A DNA stretch of 64,000 nucleotides from Coix lacryma-jobi var. lacryma-jobi. Taxonomy: Eukaryota; Streptophyta; Magnoliopsida; Poales; Poaceae. Under the pieces are notes generated by a model. It was given only the letters and a program-made list of their open reading frames with translations, had not been told where the DNA came from and did no database searches. Of the stretch, positions 29,339-42,430 are shown in pieces. The stretch is taken from positions 118,615,964 through 118,679,963 of the forward strand of contig CM019827.1 in the NCBI GenBank assembly GCA_009763385.1. The letters are read 5' to 3'. The translations under genes and the position numbers were made by a program. Within the stretch, counting starts at the first letter, position 1; each line of letters begins with the position of its first letter.

Positions 29339-31760
29339 TGTGACGGAACCTCCTGGATTATTAGGGCCCACGTATACTTGTCCTTGTCCTACAGACCTCG
29401 GACAGTCATACACTGTGCCCCAATAGCCCAAAAGACCCACCACGTGTCATCGGGTAACCCGACTCATCCACGTTTCCTTTCCTTCCCAGGATCATTGCAA
29501 GAGTCATTGCAGTATCACAACATTTCACAAATAATATACATCAGAGAATAAAAGTGCGGAAGTATTACACCATAAGTTTTACAAACCAGTTGTTCAAACT
29601 CACGTCATTATTACAAACCATAGTTTTAAACTTTACCCTAGGTAGTGGAAGTAGCATTAATAGAACTGTATTTCACACAAACAACCCCGCCTAAGGGTTG
29701 CATTACTCCTCCCCGGACACGTCCTCCTCAACGACGGTCACGCAACAAGCCTCGAAACAAGGCTGCTCGTGAACGTCACCTGCAACAGTGGATTAACAAA
29801 TCCTGAGTACAAAGGTACTCAACAAGACTGACCCAACAAGAAAAGAGAAGAACAGGTATGCTGGCTTGGGTAGGCTCAACAGTACTTTTCATTTGTATAA
29901 AAGCTTACTAAAGTAATCCTAGATCCAAATTTTACTTAATCATTTAAGTACTTGGTATGAACTGAAAGTAAATCATTAGTGAGAGATTATCATCATTCTT
30001 TCTTAAACCAGTTCCATTTTCATTCTACGGTGCGGGTCGAAAGATTGAGTCTCCTTAACCGAGGAGCACGACGATTCGAATCGATTCAACCAGATCTGGG
30101 AGTTTTCCACGATCATACGATATATGTAGACCCGTGATCACACATATACCAACCCCAACCTCGGATCCTCCAAACAAGACCGGGTCCGCGCCACCCGAGA
30201 GTACTGGTACACCTCCAATCCGGGACTTTAACCCACGAGGGTAGCTAGTACTCCCGCCATCTCTCCACTCCCAGTGCGCGATTAGCCGTTCTCATTTAAG
30301 AACCACCAAGGTAAGGCTTACCGTAGCATATGATCGGTACTTCACAGTTTCTCAATCTAGCAGGCCAACAACGGTTAACCCTAATCGACACATCCGGGTT
30401 ACCCTGCATCTAATCCAAGGATCGATGCAGGTGCCCGTCTGGCCTTAACCATTATTCTTTCTCATTATCATTCCAAAACGATAAGTATTGAAAACATTTC
30501 GCAAAAGCTTTATGAAGCAAGGCTAAGCATTTCTATCAGTGGCCTAAAACAGGTATCAAGGAATGATATATCGATAACAAGGTTGGTCATGCATCAACAG
30601 GTTTAAAGAATTTATTTGATAAACATTTAATGCATCAGGTTATCGAAAGTAAGTGTAATTGTAAAACCAAGGAAAGGGTTAAATGAACCGGGGCTTGCCT
30701 TCGATGATCGGGAGAGTCTGGAACTCCTGATAACTTGGGTCAACTAGACACTCTGAACTTTCTGGATCAACCTCGCCTAGACACTCGATCACTTCGGAAG
30801 CTACACGATAATAGAATGTATGCTTAATGAGATGCTCATGTCATGATCATGGTAAGATGGATATTTACTAGGTCATAAGCACTTGACTTGCAATAATTTG
30901 CCTCCACGGTAAAGTTGCAAACCAACAAAACTAACTTACATAAACATTCATATCATTAAATAAAGCATATATAAATAAGAATAAAATTTATTTTCTTTAA
31001 CGGAGCTCAAATTTTTTGTGATGATACTCTTTCATCTAAAAACAGTGACAAAAATAGTTTCATGATTTTTGGACAATTAAAAAGGCCTACAAAAAACATC
31101 AAAGTCCATTTATTAATAAAAGGACCTATTTAAATCATTTTCAAAATTTGTTCAAAACTCCAGTTCCAAAGTTTTCTTAAATATTAGGCAGCTTGAGAAA
31201 GCTACACAAAAATTTTCACAATTTTTGGAGCTTCCTACAAAAAGATATCAAAAAGACAAAATCTAACACTATACAGCCAAAACAGAAAAAGAAAAACGTT
31301 TCACCTTTCCTTACTGGGCTCGGCCCATCTTCGGCCTACTGCCTCCGACAGCCGGACCCCAGGTGTCAGCGTCCTCTCTCTCCGCTTCGCGCCGAGGCCA
31401 GCGGGTTCTCCGTCTCGCCCGAGGCTAGCGGGTCTCCGTCTCGCGCCGAGGCCAGCAGATCTCCGCCTCGCCCGAGGCTAGCGGGTCTCCGTCTCGCGCC
31501 GAGGCCAGCAGGTTCCCCTTCTCCGCCTCGCCCGAGGCCTTCTCCGCCTCGCCCGAGGCTTTCTCCGGCTCGCCCGAGACCTGCGTCCGGGCAGCCTCGA
31601 CTACTTCTCCGTCTCGCCCGAGGCTGACAGCCGAAAGCTTCGACCGAACGCGCTCTCCCGTTGACCGGCCTCCAACCTCATCACCGGCGAGGTCTCCGGC
31701 GACGGTGAGGTCTTCCACAACCTCGTCTGGATCTCACGCATCGATTCCACCATTCACTAG
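29339..31760 (-). repeat. 3' LTR of element C, part 1
   Basis: Begins TGTGACGGAACCTCCTGG on the plus strand (the LTR end, in element orientation) and runs to the insertion point of D, where the target duplication ACTAG (31756-31760) is seen. It contains a GC-rich repeat block at 31370-31640 with 'cgcccgaggctagcgggtct'-type units. No gene is present. Confidence 0.85.
31370..31640. repeat. CCGAGG-rich minisatellite in LTR C
   Basis: Irregular units of roughly 30-45 bp contain 'ctccgtctcgcgccgaggcc' and 'cgcctcgcccgaggct'. The composition and core words are like the arrays in LTR A and the E LTRs. Confidence 0.8.
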
Positions 31761-34700
31761 TGTAACACCCCTGGTGTTTAATTAATTAAAAATAAATTAG
31801 AAAATGGATAAAACCCTAGATGGAGGAAAAATCATAGCCAGATGTTTGTTGCATTCATGCCGTTGCATAATTTTTATTGGGTGAAAAAGAATTCTATCAA
31901 ACCCGTTTACGACGAATCGGTTTTATTCTATTTAGAAATTAAATAAAGGGTTTGTGAAAATTTTGGAAAATCAAACTCAAATTTTATTTTCAAAACCTAG
32001 GGAAAATATTTCTAATGTTTACAAAATTTATTTGATTTCAAACTGATTTGAATTTGGATTTCAAAATGAATTTGGAAGAGGATTGTAAAGTAAAAACAAA
32101 AAGGAAAAAGAATTGGCAAAGGGCTCATTTTCTCCCCCTAACCCAAAAGCCCAGCCGGAATTCCCCTCCCCCATTCCACTCGGCCTAGCCCGATATCACC
32201 TCCCTTGGCCAGCCGGCCCGTTTTCCCCCTCCTCTCGCTTGCACCGGCCCGCGAAGCCGCGGTGGCCCACCACCGCGCCCAGCATCCCACCAGCGCCGCG
32301 AGCAGGCCCAGCCGAGCGCCCTCCCTCCCTTCTTCCTCTGACCAGTGGGCCATGCGCCACTAGCCGCTGACCGATGGCCCCGCTTGGCAGGCCGTCGTCC
32401 CTAACCTCCCCCGCCCTACGCGCGCCGCCCCTGACTCGATCGCCCGAGACCCCCCCCCTCTCCTCTATCTGCCGAGAGCAGATTACAGCCGCCACCCCCT
32501 CATTCCCCCTCGCCCTACAAGTAGCCTCGCCCTCTGCCCCGCGCCAACCCCATCTTCCCGACCCCAACTTTTCTTCGCTTCCACGGATCCGCCACCACCA
32601 TTGCCAGCCGCCTCGAGCTCGGTACCGCGCAGGGGGTGCCACTGGTAGCCTCGTTTCCTTCTCCTTCGGCATCGCCACAGCACACCGCACCCAGGGAGCC
32701 CTTCAGCGAGGTACATCGACGCCCGGGACGTCCTTAGTCGACCACGCCGGCGCACCAGAGCACCTTCGCCGCACCCCTCCGTCATCGGCCTTCACAGAAT
32801 CTCGCTCGACACCGAGAATGCCACCAGAAGAACCGCTGTAAGCTCCGCACTAAAATTCCATCCTTCCCGCTATGTCTACCATCGTCTAGATTGTTCCCCG
32901 AGCACTCCGGCGCGCCCTAACCATGGCACCGCCGCGGGCTTGTTCTCTCCGGCCCCTGACCGCGATGAAAACCCCACCGACGTCACCGCAGAGAGCTCCC
33001 CTACCCCCTCCTGTCCTTTACGAGGTTGCTACCGGCAATGGGATGCGTCCCGAGCGAGCTTCGGCAAGGCGTTCATGGCGCCGCCGTGCCCAGACACCGC
33101 CGCCGCCGCGCACGGCCTCCCCGGCGCCGTCAGCGCCCCACTCCTCTATCCGGCGCCGTCCGATCTCCTCTGAACGGCCCAGATTAGATCCTAACTCGAA
33201 CCGGTATAGGCAGGTCTCACAGATCCGTGGACGCAGCCCACAGTCGCCGCGTCAGTGAGTCCACGCGATGCGTGGTGCGCCGCACCAAACCGCGTCTGCC
33301 ACGTGGCCGCCTCGCTGTCCACCGCGCTAGCGCACACACTCTTCCCCCCTTTCTAATCCAGGCCGTCCGATCTGGATCGGGCGATCCATATGAGAAGATA
33401 CCCCTTCGCTGGACAATTTTGCTAAAGAGCCCCTTCTTTATCTGGAAATCAACCCGCCGTCCAGATCCACTGTGCGCTGTGTCTGGGGAATCTTTCATCC
33501 GAGCCCCTCTTTTATCGTGTAAATGAGGCGCGGTCCACGAAGTCGTTGCACACGTATCCGCCAAGCTGGCGCCCGGAACCAATCACGTGCGGCCGTGTGG
33601 CGCCACATCAGCACTGCGTCAGCCGCTCTTTTGCAAAAGAGCCCCTGCCTTATTTGATAACCAACCCGCAGTACATGCACCCTATTCACTGAGTCTTGGA
33701 TTTCTTCCGTTCTAACCCTTGCAGTTTACCGAAAATGAGGCCCAGCCCAGCCAGTCTTTTAATTTCGTTTTAAATTATTTAAAATGCGAAAATGAGTTTA
33801 AATGATTTACAGATTTGCCACTCAACTTCAAAAGCTCATAACTTGCTCGTTTTAAGTCCGTTTTGACCCGTTCAAGTCGCGTTAGATTCGTCTTGTCGAG
33901 CTCTACGCAGTAGATCAGTTTATATACTATTTTGCTACTGTTGATGTACTGTTTCTTATATTGCTTTGTTTGGGCCATGTGATGATGTTTGATCCAGCGA
34001 GTGCGAGCTACGTGGAACCTTCTGATCCAGCTTGTGCCTTCGTCAAACCGACCCAGCCCGCAGGCAAGTGTTCTTGAACATCTTGCACCTATGATTTATT
34101 TTACTTTTGGTACTAGAGTAGTTAGATCTTGTAGATGCATGCTTGTCATTAATTTGAATCCCATGTTAGGGTTTACTAGAATTTATTTATATTGTCCTTG
34201 TCGCCTGTTTTGGGATGTTCGGGTAGGTGTCTTGCTTAGCCCTGCAGTCATGGTTGGGATGGGAGTTAAAATGTTTATAATCTTGATTAATGAATTATGA
34301 AATGAATGTGAACATGGTAATTTTGTAGTAACATGGTTATTAGGTAAATCTGGCAGGATGGACCCGTATTGGTGGTTTTGTGCCGTGGGACTCGGCAGCT
34401 GCTTTTGGTTTTTGGTTCGGGGCTCGTGCTAGACATATCCTGCCTGGATCCCTAGGACCCGGTTCTCAGAGCATGTAACCCGGCTTGACAGCGCAACCAT
34501 GAGATCTGGATGGGCTGGACCTGGCTAATTAATTAGTAACCTCTAAGTTGAGGGTCCACACGGGGTTTGTTTTAGTGGCTCACGAGGGGGCCCTGGGGGT
34601 CGTAGACCTTTGTACGGGGTGAAACCTTAGAGGTACGTGTGGAACGGGCTTGGAGGGGACTTTGTAAAGGCCTTGCAGTGCAACCTGCTATGCACCTTGG

Positions 34701-34802
34701 CAGTGTTTAGCGTGACGGGATCTGCACGACTCATGGGTAACGATGTGCAACCTCTGCAGAGTGTAAAACTGATATATCAGCCGTGCTCACGGTCACGAGC
34801 GG

Positions 34803-37800
34803 TGTGGCGGAACCGACCTGGCGATAAGAGCTCAAGTATTATCTTAGTCAAATCCGTCTGACTTCGACCCACACTTGAACCCATATAACCCCGGTAGTCC
34901 GGAAATCTCGAAGGATTTCTTACACCAGAACATACAGGATCGCATCATTCAAGGTTACATTCGTAAAGATACATCACAGCGAAACGAAATCGAATTTAAA
35001 ACATCAGAGTGCGGAATTTAAAACAGAGTTATTACATTGTTGAGTTTAAATAGTGCGGAAGCTGAAATAGTTTGAACACGACCACCACGCACGTGGTCCA
35101 AATAAAACATTGTTTTGATACATAAACTCGACACAAGTCATTCCCCCTTTTTAAGATAAGGTGCCACCAGCAGTCTCAGTCCGGCAAAAGAAAGAGGAAA
35201 GCTTCTGGACGACCCTGCCCTGGGCCTACTCCTCATCACCTTCCACTGGGTAGAGGCAGTGCTTACAATAGCCAAAGTAGACCTGGCCATCTGCAACAAA
35301 CGGGATAAACCCTGAGTACGGGAATGTACTCAGCTAGACTTACCCGTCTAACTGAAAATAAAAGACTCCAAGGGTATGCAAGGCTTTTGAGGTGGAGCTG
35401 GGATCTTTTAGTTGCGAAAGGCTCAAATTTAGATAAGGGATCATTAATGATTATGATGAGCTGTTACTTTTAAACCTATTCCTTAGTCCTAGGTTATTAC
35501 CTGTACTAGAGCACTCACTTGAACCTAACAAACAATAATATAACCATATCCAATTGACTTATCCACATTTTAGTTGAACCTTTAACATCACATGGAGTTG
35601 TATCGTGGTGAAGCTCGCCATAGTTTCCCACTAACCGGGGGAGACGGCGACTCGAATCGAATTCCAAACCAGCTGGTGAAAGACCTTTAATACCAGCCCA
35701 CACTTTCCCCGTCAGGTCCATGCATTGGGCAACCGCTCGATGCTTGTTCGTGGTGGTAATCGTCGCGGCTCAAGCACGGACCGCCCAATCAGAGTCTGGC
35801 GATGGCCTCACGCGGCAGATCGCAACTTCCGTACTAGAGGGCACGACACGGGTTGAGACCGGCCCGAACAGCTTCTAACCGGCTTTGGGGTCGATGATTA
35901 CGGCACCGACATATCCCTAAGTAAAAGGGCGCGTTCAAAAATGAACGAGGGCCAACATCGATACAAACCTATACGATCCAACGGATGAACTGCCTCAAGT
36001 TTCCAAACTTGTGCCCTGCCATCCCATTGACCGTATTTCACTACAACTCAGGTTCTTTCCACGATAGCAAATATAGCCAACCGTGATCCGGTAAATACCC
36101 ATCGGGGTATTACGGAAACATCCTTAACTACTACTTTTATTAAGCAGGCTAAGCAATTCTACATTATTAAGCAGTAGCAGGATAACAAGGCAGGTAATAA
36201 TCAATAATCAAGGAATGGTAATGCAACAAATAGGATTCAATCAACTCCTATACCTAATGCATCACAATATAAAAGGACTCAAGTAAATTAATTGCAAAAA
36301 CTGGGAGACTTAGAATGCTCCGGGGCTTGCCTTGAGTGAAAACCGAGGCCTCGTGGGAGGGGCACTCGGGCAGGTTAGTGTCGTGGACGGGGTCGACTTC
36401 CTCTGGCTGCTGCAGCTCCTGGATCTCCGGCTCGGCGTTTAGCTCCTGCTCTTGGTGAAGCTCCGGCGGGGTCGACCCTATTGCGTGCGATGAATTCATA
36501 ATTCAATAAATGCGGTGCAAGATGAAGTGGCATGAAAAGAATAACTCTTGCAAACCAACAAAGCCAACTTGTTGAACCACTTTAACATTGGGGTAATATC
36601 TCATTTATTTCATAAAACAAAATCTGATTATTCAACTCCTTCTTATTTAAATACATCAAAGGAAACTCAGATTTGAACTGCAAGTGTATTTTTCTGGGCT
36701 CAGAAAAATCCACAAAAATTCCAGAAGGTAAACCACACTTGCTGGACTCTACTGAACAAGTTTCAGCCAAAGATAAAATACAGAGCTGCAGATACAAAAA
36801 TGACAAGCAAACTGCCTAAAAAGGTACGTTGAACTACAACCCTACTGTAAAAGAGTGCATAGCTCTATTTCCTATTTTTCCCAGATTCTACTTCACATTT
36901 CATATTTATCCAGAAAGTTCCATGACCAGAACCATCATATATTTTCTTACACTGAATTTCTAAAGATCAATACAGAAAAGCACAGTTGTAAAGCAACTAC
37001 AAATTTTTCCATAAAACAGATCAAGTTCATACTTTTCTTAGATTCTACAAGGCATACAGAGACTATACAAATTTTCCCATATTTTTTTCAGCATATAAAA
37101 ACCACCTTAACACTTATTCTAAGAAATCAGCAAAAAAGAGACTTTTAACTATAAACAGTAACTTTTCTACATAAACAGTGCATCATATATTTTTCACAGT
37201 GCCCAAACAGTCAGTATAATAAACTTACACAAAATTCCCAGGAATTATCTCAACCAAGAAACACTTATAATCATTTATCTAAACAAAAGCATATAAACTT
37301 GAAATAAATGAAAACAGTAAAAAAACTGCTATCAAAAATACATTCATATTTTCCCATGATAGATCTATTCATAAGAAAGCTAATAAAACTGGAAGCACTT
37401 CATTTGGATTATAAAACAGGCTACACAAAAATAACAAGCATCTCTGGAAATTAAACCGAAAAGAAAAAATTTAACTTCTCCCGGCTGGCTTGCGAGAACT
37501 CGGTATGGACCGGTAAGGGGCTGACGCGCGGGACCCGTGGGTCAGCAGAACCCATTCGGGCTCGGGCGCACGGCGGAAAGCGATCGGCGAGGGACTTGGC
37601 TCGACGAAACCGCGGCCGATGGCTCGGCTCGGGCGAATCGGAAAAACGCACGCTCGTCCGAGGCCGGCTCGGGGTCGGGCGAGACGGAACACGCAAGCTC
37701 GTCCGAGGCCGGCTCGCGGGCTCGGGGCGAGACGGAACACGCACGCTCGTCCGAGGCCTGGCTCGCGGGCTCGGCGAGACGGAAACACGGCACGCTCGTC

Positions 37801-39315
37801 CGAGGCCTGGCTCGCGGGGCTCGGGCGAGACGGAAAACAGGCGCGCCCGTCCGAGGCCGGACTCGGGGGCTCGGACGAGACGGAAACAGGGGAGGGATTG
37901 GTCCGGCGATTTCTCGCCGTCGGTGAGGTCGCCGGCGCGGAGGCTGGGCCCTGCGGACTCGTCTCAACGAGGCGCATCCGGCGGTACTGGTGGATTGGCC
38001 AGCGCACGGCCGTAGCGTGCCGGCGGCGAGCGGCAGCGCACGGCGGCGACGGCATCGCGCGGCTACGCCGTTTCCGGCGGTCGCCGGCTAAACTGGCGGG
38101 CGTGTGAGACTCAGTGAACCTAGAGGGGAGTCCTAGGGGTGATGGTTTGGCCGGAGGTGCGCTGGTGCGTGCTGGCCACGTGTGAGGTCCGCGATGGCGG
38201 CAATGGCGCTCGGCCGTGGTGAACAGAGAGATAGGGAACGGTAGCGTTAGGGCTAGTTGGTGTTCTCACCTTGCCTTGGCTTGGCGAAGCTGGAGGAGGA
38301 AGAAGGGAGGCGGTGGAGCTCGGGTCGGGGACGAACGGCTCCGGGCTCCGAGCGGCGCTGAAAGCTTCCGCGGCGGGGCTCTTCGGACTCGGCGTCGGTG
38401 GAGCTCGGCGGATGGCGCGGGGGTGCGCACCGTGTGTCCGAGACGAAGGCGGGGCAGTGGCCGGGGTTAATCGGCCGGTGATGGAGGTGGTGACTGGAAT
38501 TTGGGAAGGGGCCTTGCGGCGGTGGTTGCAGCGAGCGGAGAGTGCTCAGTTCGCTTCGCGCGCGGGTGAGAGTGGGGAGCGAGAGCGAGAGTGAGTGTGC
38601 GAGTGAGTGAGGGAGAGGGGAGAGGCGCTCGGGCTTTTGCCCGGCGGAGCGGAGGGGCGGCCGGGTGGCGGGGGCCACGGCGGCTCGGTCAGACGAGGCG
38701 GCGGCAGGCGGCTCGGCAGACGAGGATGCGCGGGAGTGGCCGGCGAAGATCGCTGGCGTGCTCCGGTGGGAGAAGATCGGAGAGGGAGTGGTCAGCGTGG
38801 ATTTGGCGCAGAGAAGGGGCGCCACGCGGCAAGCCGGCCGGCGTACGGCGCGGCCGTGTCGGGTGGCCGGCGCGCGGTGCGCGGGCGGGGCGCGCGCGCG
38901 GGCGAGGCGGCGAGCGCTGGGCCGAGGCGGGGAAGTGGGCCGAAAGGCCGGATGGGCCGAAAGGTTGGCGCCGGGAAAGAAAATTATTCTTTTTCTTTTT
39001 CCAGAAATTTCCAAAGTTTGACTTCTCAAAAACAGTTTGAAAAACTCCAAACCAGGCTTTGACCCAAATATAAAAGTTGCTCAAAATATTTTCTCTACAA
39101 CTTTCATATAGAACACTTTTTCTGAAAACCATTTTAAATCCTCCTCAAGAATAAAGCCAAAATCAAAGCATCAAGTCAAATAGAAATCCAATTTCAAATA
39201 AACAACAAAAGATCAAAGGCATACTTATACACATGAAATGATGCAATGCATTGCTTATGCTTTCTTAGTGGCTAATTGCAGTGCCTAATGCAGTGCTTGA
39301 CACTAGGGTGTCACA
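34803..39315 (-). repeat. 3' LTR of element E (4513 bp)
   Basis: The plus-strand start is TGTGGCGGAACCGACC and the end is CACTAGGGTGTCACA. The first ~2.7 kb is AT-rich; the last third is very GC-rich and contains a minisatellite (37620-37880). It matches the right LTR closely, with scattered substitutions and small indels. Open frames in the GC-rich part appear in both LTRs but are composition artefacts. Confidence 0.93.
37620..37880. repeat. CCGAGGC minisatellite in left LTR of E
   Basis: Six or so units of about 40 bp contain 'cacgctcgtccgaggcc' then 'ggctcg' and 'gggcgagacggaa'. The right LTR has the same array with one or two fewer units and different lengths (48680-48870), so the array changes copy number between sister LTRs. 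Confidence 0.85.
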
Positions 39316-39331
39316 GCCCTTCCCCCTTAAA
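39316..39331 (-). other. Polypurine tract of element E
   Basis: The minus strand reads TTAAGGGGGAAGGGC immediately upstream of the 3' LTR; this is the plus-strand DNA priming site. Confidence 0.85.
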
Positions 39332-39349
39332 GAAATCTCGTCCCGAGAT

Positions 39350-40711
39350 TTAAGTTACGTACCAATCTTTATAAAAAGCGGGGTAGTTTACGCTTAGGTA
39401 CTCCTCGGTTTCCCATGTAGCATCGTTGGGTCCGTGATTACTCCAGAGAATCTTGTAAGTCTTCACTGTTCGGTTACGAGTCTCTCGAGTCTTGGTATCC
39501 AAAATCTCCTTAGGTTGTTCGTAGTACTCCAGATCTGATCTGATCGTGACATCCGGGACTCGAACTTCCTCTTGTTCGGGAACTCGAAGGCACTTCTTCA
39601 GCTGTGATACGTGGAACACTGGGAAAACTGCACTCATCACTGGGGGTAACTGTACTTCATATGCCACTTTTCCCTTCTTTGCTATGATCTGGTAAGGTCC
39701 CACATATCGAGGTGCTAGCTTCTTTTTAATTCCAAAGCGTTGGACCTTTCTCATAGGTGAAACCTTGAGATACACATAGTCTCCAACTTGAAATTCCAAA
39801 GGTCTCCTTCGGGTGTCAGCATAACTCTTTTGTCGAGACTGTGCTACCTTGATATGTTGCTGTACTGTTTGCACAATTTCCTCGGCATCTTTACATAATC
39901 GGACCCATAGAATCCTCGATCTCCAGACTCAACCCAATTTACTGGGGTTCTGCATCTTCGTCCATATAAAACTCAAAAGGTGCCATTTTATACTTTCTTG
40001 ATAACTGTTATTATATGAAAACTCAGCAAGGGGTAACCATTTCTCCCATGACTCTCCTGAAGACAAGACACAAGCTCTCAGGATATCTTCTAGAATCTGA
40101 TTTACTCTCTCCGTTTGCCCTGCGGTTTGGGGGTGGTAGGCGGAACTTCTTACCAACTTGGTTCCTAATTCCTTGTGCAACTGTTCCCAAAAACGTGCTA
40201 TGAACTGGGGTCCTCTATCAGAGACAATCCTTTTTGGAATCCCATGCAATCTCAAGATATTCTGTATGTACAGGTCTGCATACTGATGCGGTCGGTGGGT
40301 AGTTTTGACTGGTATGAAGTGAGCCACTTTAGATAACCGATCCACAATAACCCAAATCGAATCATTCCCTTTTTGAGTAGTGGGAAGACCTGTGATAAAG
40401 TCCATACTGATCTCTTCCCATTTCCACTCTGGAATCGATAACGGTTGTAATAGTCCGGCGGGTTTCAGATGTATTGCCTTTACTCTGCAACAAGTATCAC
40501 ATCTGGCGACATAGGCTGCAACTTCTTTCTTCATCTTTGACCACCAATATCTGGTTTTCAAACCCTGATACATCTTACTACTTCCTGGGTGGATAGACAA
40601 CTTTGAATTGTGAGCTTCACCCAGAATTCTTCCTTTCAGCTCTGCATCCTTAGGAACGACTAACCTCTGGTTATACCACAAGATTCCCTGATTATCAGTC
40701 CTGAAGTTCAA
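39350..40711 (-). pseudogene. Element E integrase and chromodomain
   Basis: The integrase zinc finger and core read HNSKLSIHPGSSKMYQGLK, 'YVARCDTCCRVKAIH', MDFITGLP, SDRGPQF and AGQTERVNQILED. The second Asp and the Glu are spaced D-x35-E, the catalytic geometry. A frameshift after AEFSYNNSYQ near 39960 splits off the C-terminal block: SRQKSYADTRRRPLEF, 'KLAPRYVGPYQIIAKKGKVA'. The end is a chromodomain (KEILDTKTRETRNRTVKTYK, 'ILWSNHGPNDATWETEEYL') with a stop at 39350. The central ILW...ATWE pattern is present, but the first aromatic cage position is not, as in plant group-II chromodomains. The domain targets integration to chromatin. Confidence 0.9.
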
Positions 40712-42430
40712 AGAACTTGGTTTCTAACCTCTTCTTTATCTGACAGATTTCTGCATCGGACTTCTGTCTCTCGATGATGTCACTTTCTAAGGTGCACTGA
40801 AGAGTGATATTGTTTAACATGACAGGGTGCATAAGATTAAATCCATCTTCCAACAGTGGTTGTAGAGAGTTGCAATGAGTCTTGCGACTCAAGGCATCAG
40901 CTACAACATTCGCTTTTCCAGGGTGGTAATGCACTTCCAGGTTGTAATCCTTTATTAATTCTAACCATCTTCTCTGCCTCATGTTCAACTCCGGCTGGGT
41001 GAAGATATATACTTCAGACTTTTATGATCCGTGTACACATGACATAGATTTCCCATAAGGTAATGTCTCCAAATCTTGAGTGCATGCACGACGGCTGCTA
41101 ATTCCAAATCATGAGTGGGGTAATTCTCTTCGTGTGGTCTCAACTGACGAGAAGCATAGGCGATAACTCTTCCATTTTGCATGAGTACACATCCGAGTCC
41201 AACCTTAGATGCGTCACAAAACACATCAAAAGGTTCCTCCAAGTTTGGCTGAGCCAAAACTGGTGCGGAAGTCAACAACGTTCGCAGAGTGCGGAAAGCT
41301 GTTTCACACTCTGGAGTCCATTCGAACTTCTTGTTCTTCTGTGTCAAACGGGTCATAGGCTTGGCTATTCTTGAAAAATCCGGAATAAACCGACGGTAAT
41401 ATCCTGCCAAACCTAAGAAGCTGCGAACCTCGTGTACGGTGGTAGGTGCTTGCCAATCCATAACTTCCTGTACTTTAGAAGGGTCTACGGAGATTCCTTC
41501 CTCCGAAAGGATATGACCAAGGAAAAGTACCTTCTTCAACCAAAACTCACACTTACTGAACTTAGCATACAACTTATGCTCTCTAAGTCGGGTCAGAACA
41601 ACTTGTAGATGCTCAGCATGATCCTTCTCATTCTCAGAGTATACCAAAATATCATCGATGAACACTACGACAAACTTGTCCAACTCTGGCATGAAGACGG
41701 AATTCATCAGGTACATGAAATGTGCCGGTGCATTAGTCAACCCAAAAGACATAACCAGATACTCATACAGTCCATATCTAGTAGAGAAAGCTGTTTTCGG
41801 TATGTCCTCACGTCTGATCTTGATCTGATGGTAACCTGACCTCAGGTCGATTTTGGAGAACACTTTTGCTTTAGACAACTGATCAAACAAGACATCAATC
41901 CGGGGTAAGGGGTACTTGTTCTTTATAGTTACTGTATTAAGCGGCCTATAATCCACACACATCCTCAGAGTCTTATCTTTCTTTTTCACAAAGATAGCGG
42001 GACATCCCCAAGGCGACGAACTAGGGCGTATCAAACCTTTATCCAAAAGCTCTTGCAATTGAATCTTAAGCTCTGCTAACTCTTTAGCGTGCATTCTATA
42101 CGGTCTTCGTGATATGGGTGCCGTTCCAGGGATTAACTCGATAGCAAACTCCACATCCCTATCTGGCGGTAGTCCAGGCAACTCATCAGGAAAAACATCT
42201 GGAAACTCACATACTACTGGAATCTCAGCTATCTGTTTTGCCGTGACATTGAACAATACTCCGATCTCATGGGGGTTTCGAGGTAACTTGAACCTGAAAG
42301 AAGATCCATTCCTGGGACTAACCATGGACACTATTCTCTCTGCGGTGTCTAGATTAACCTTCCATAGTTTCATCCAACCCATACCCAAGATTACATCCAG
42401 ACCTAGACCAGGAATGACTATGGGGTCCAC
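40695..42430 (-). pseudogene. Element E reverse transcriptase and RNase H
   Basis: Starts in the protease tail (LGLDVILGMGWMK). RT: FPDELPGLPPDRDVEFAIEL, 'SSPWGCPAIFVKKKDKTLRM', KIDLRSGYHQIKIR, YLVMSFGLTNAPAHF and the catalytic VFIDDILVYS. RNase H: FDVFCDASKVGLGCVLMQ, 'YPTHDLELAAVVHALKIWRH', YTDHKSL. A frameshift near 40985 moves the end (QRRWLELIKDYNLEVHYHPG, 'KANVVADALSRK') into another frame, and a second shift near 40700 leads to the integrase. Confidence 0.92.

Noticed and set aside
32113..33690. GC-rich open frames in solo LTR D, possible host gene exons
   Set aside because: No conserved domain, frames present on both strands, and the block lies between defined LTR ends with a target duplication.
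37471..39062. Long overlapping open frames on both strands (up to 265 codons) rich in Arg/Pro/Ala
   Set aside because: They lie in the GC-rich third of an LTR, occur in the same form in the other LTR (48437-50056), follow the minisatellite period and resemble no protein family. They are composition effects.
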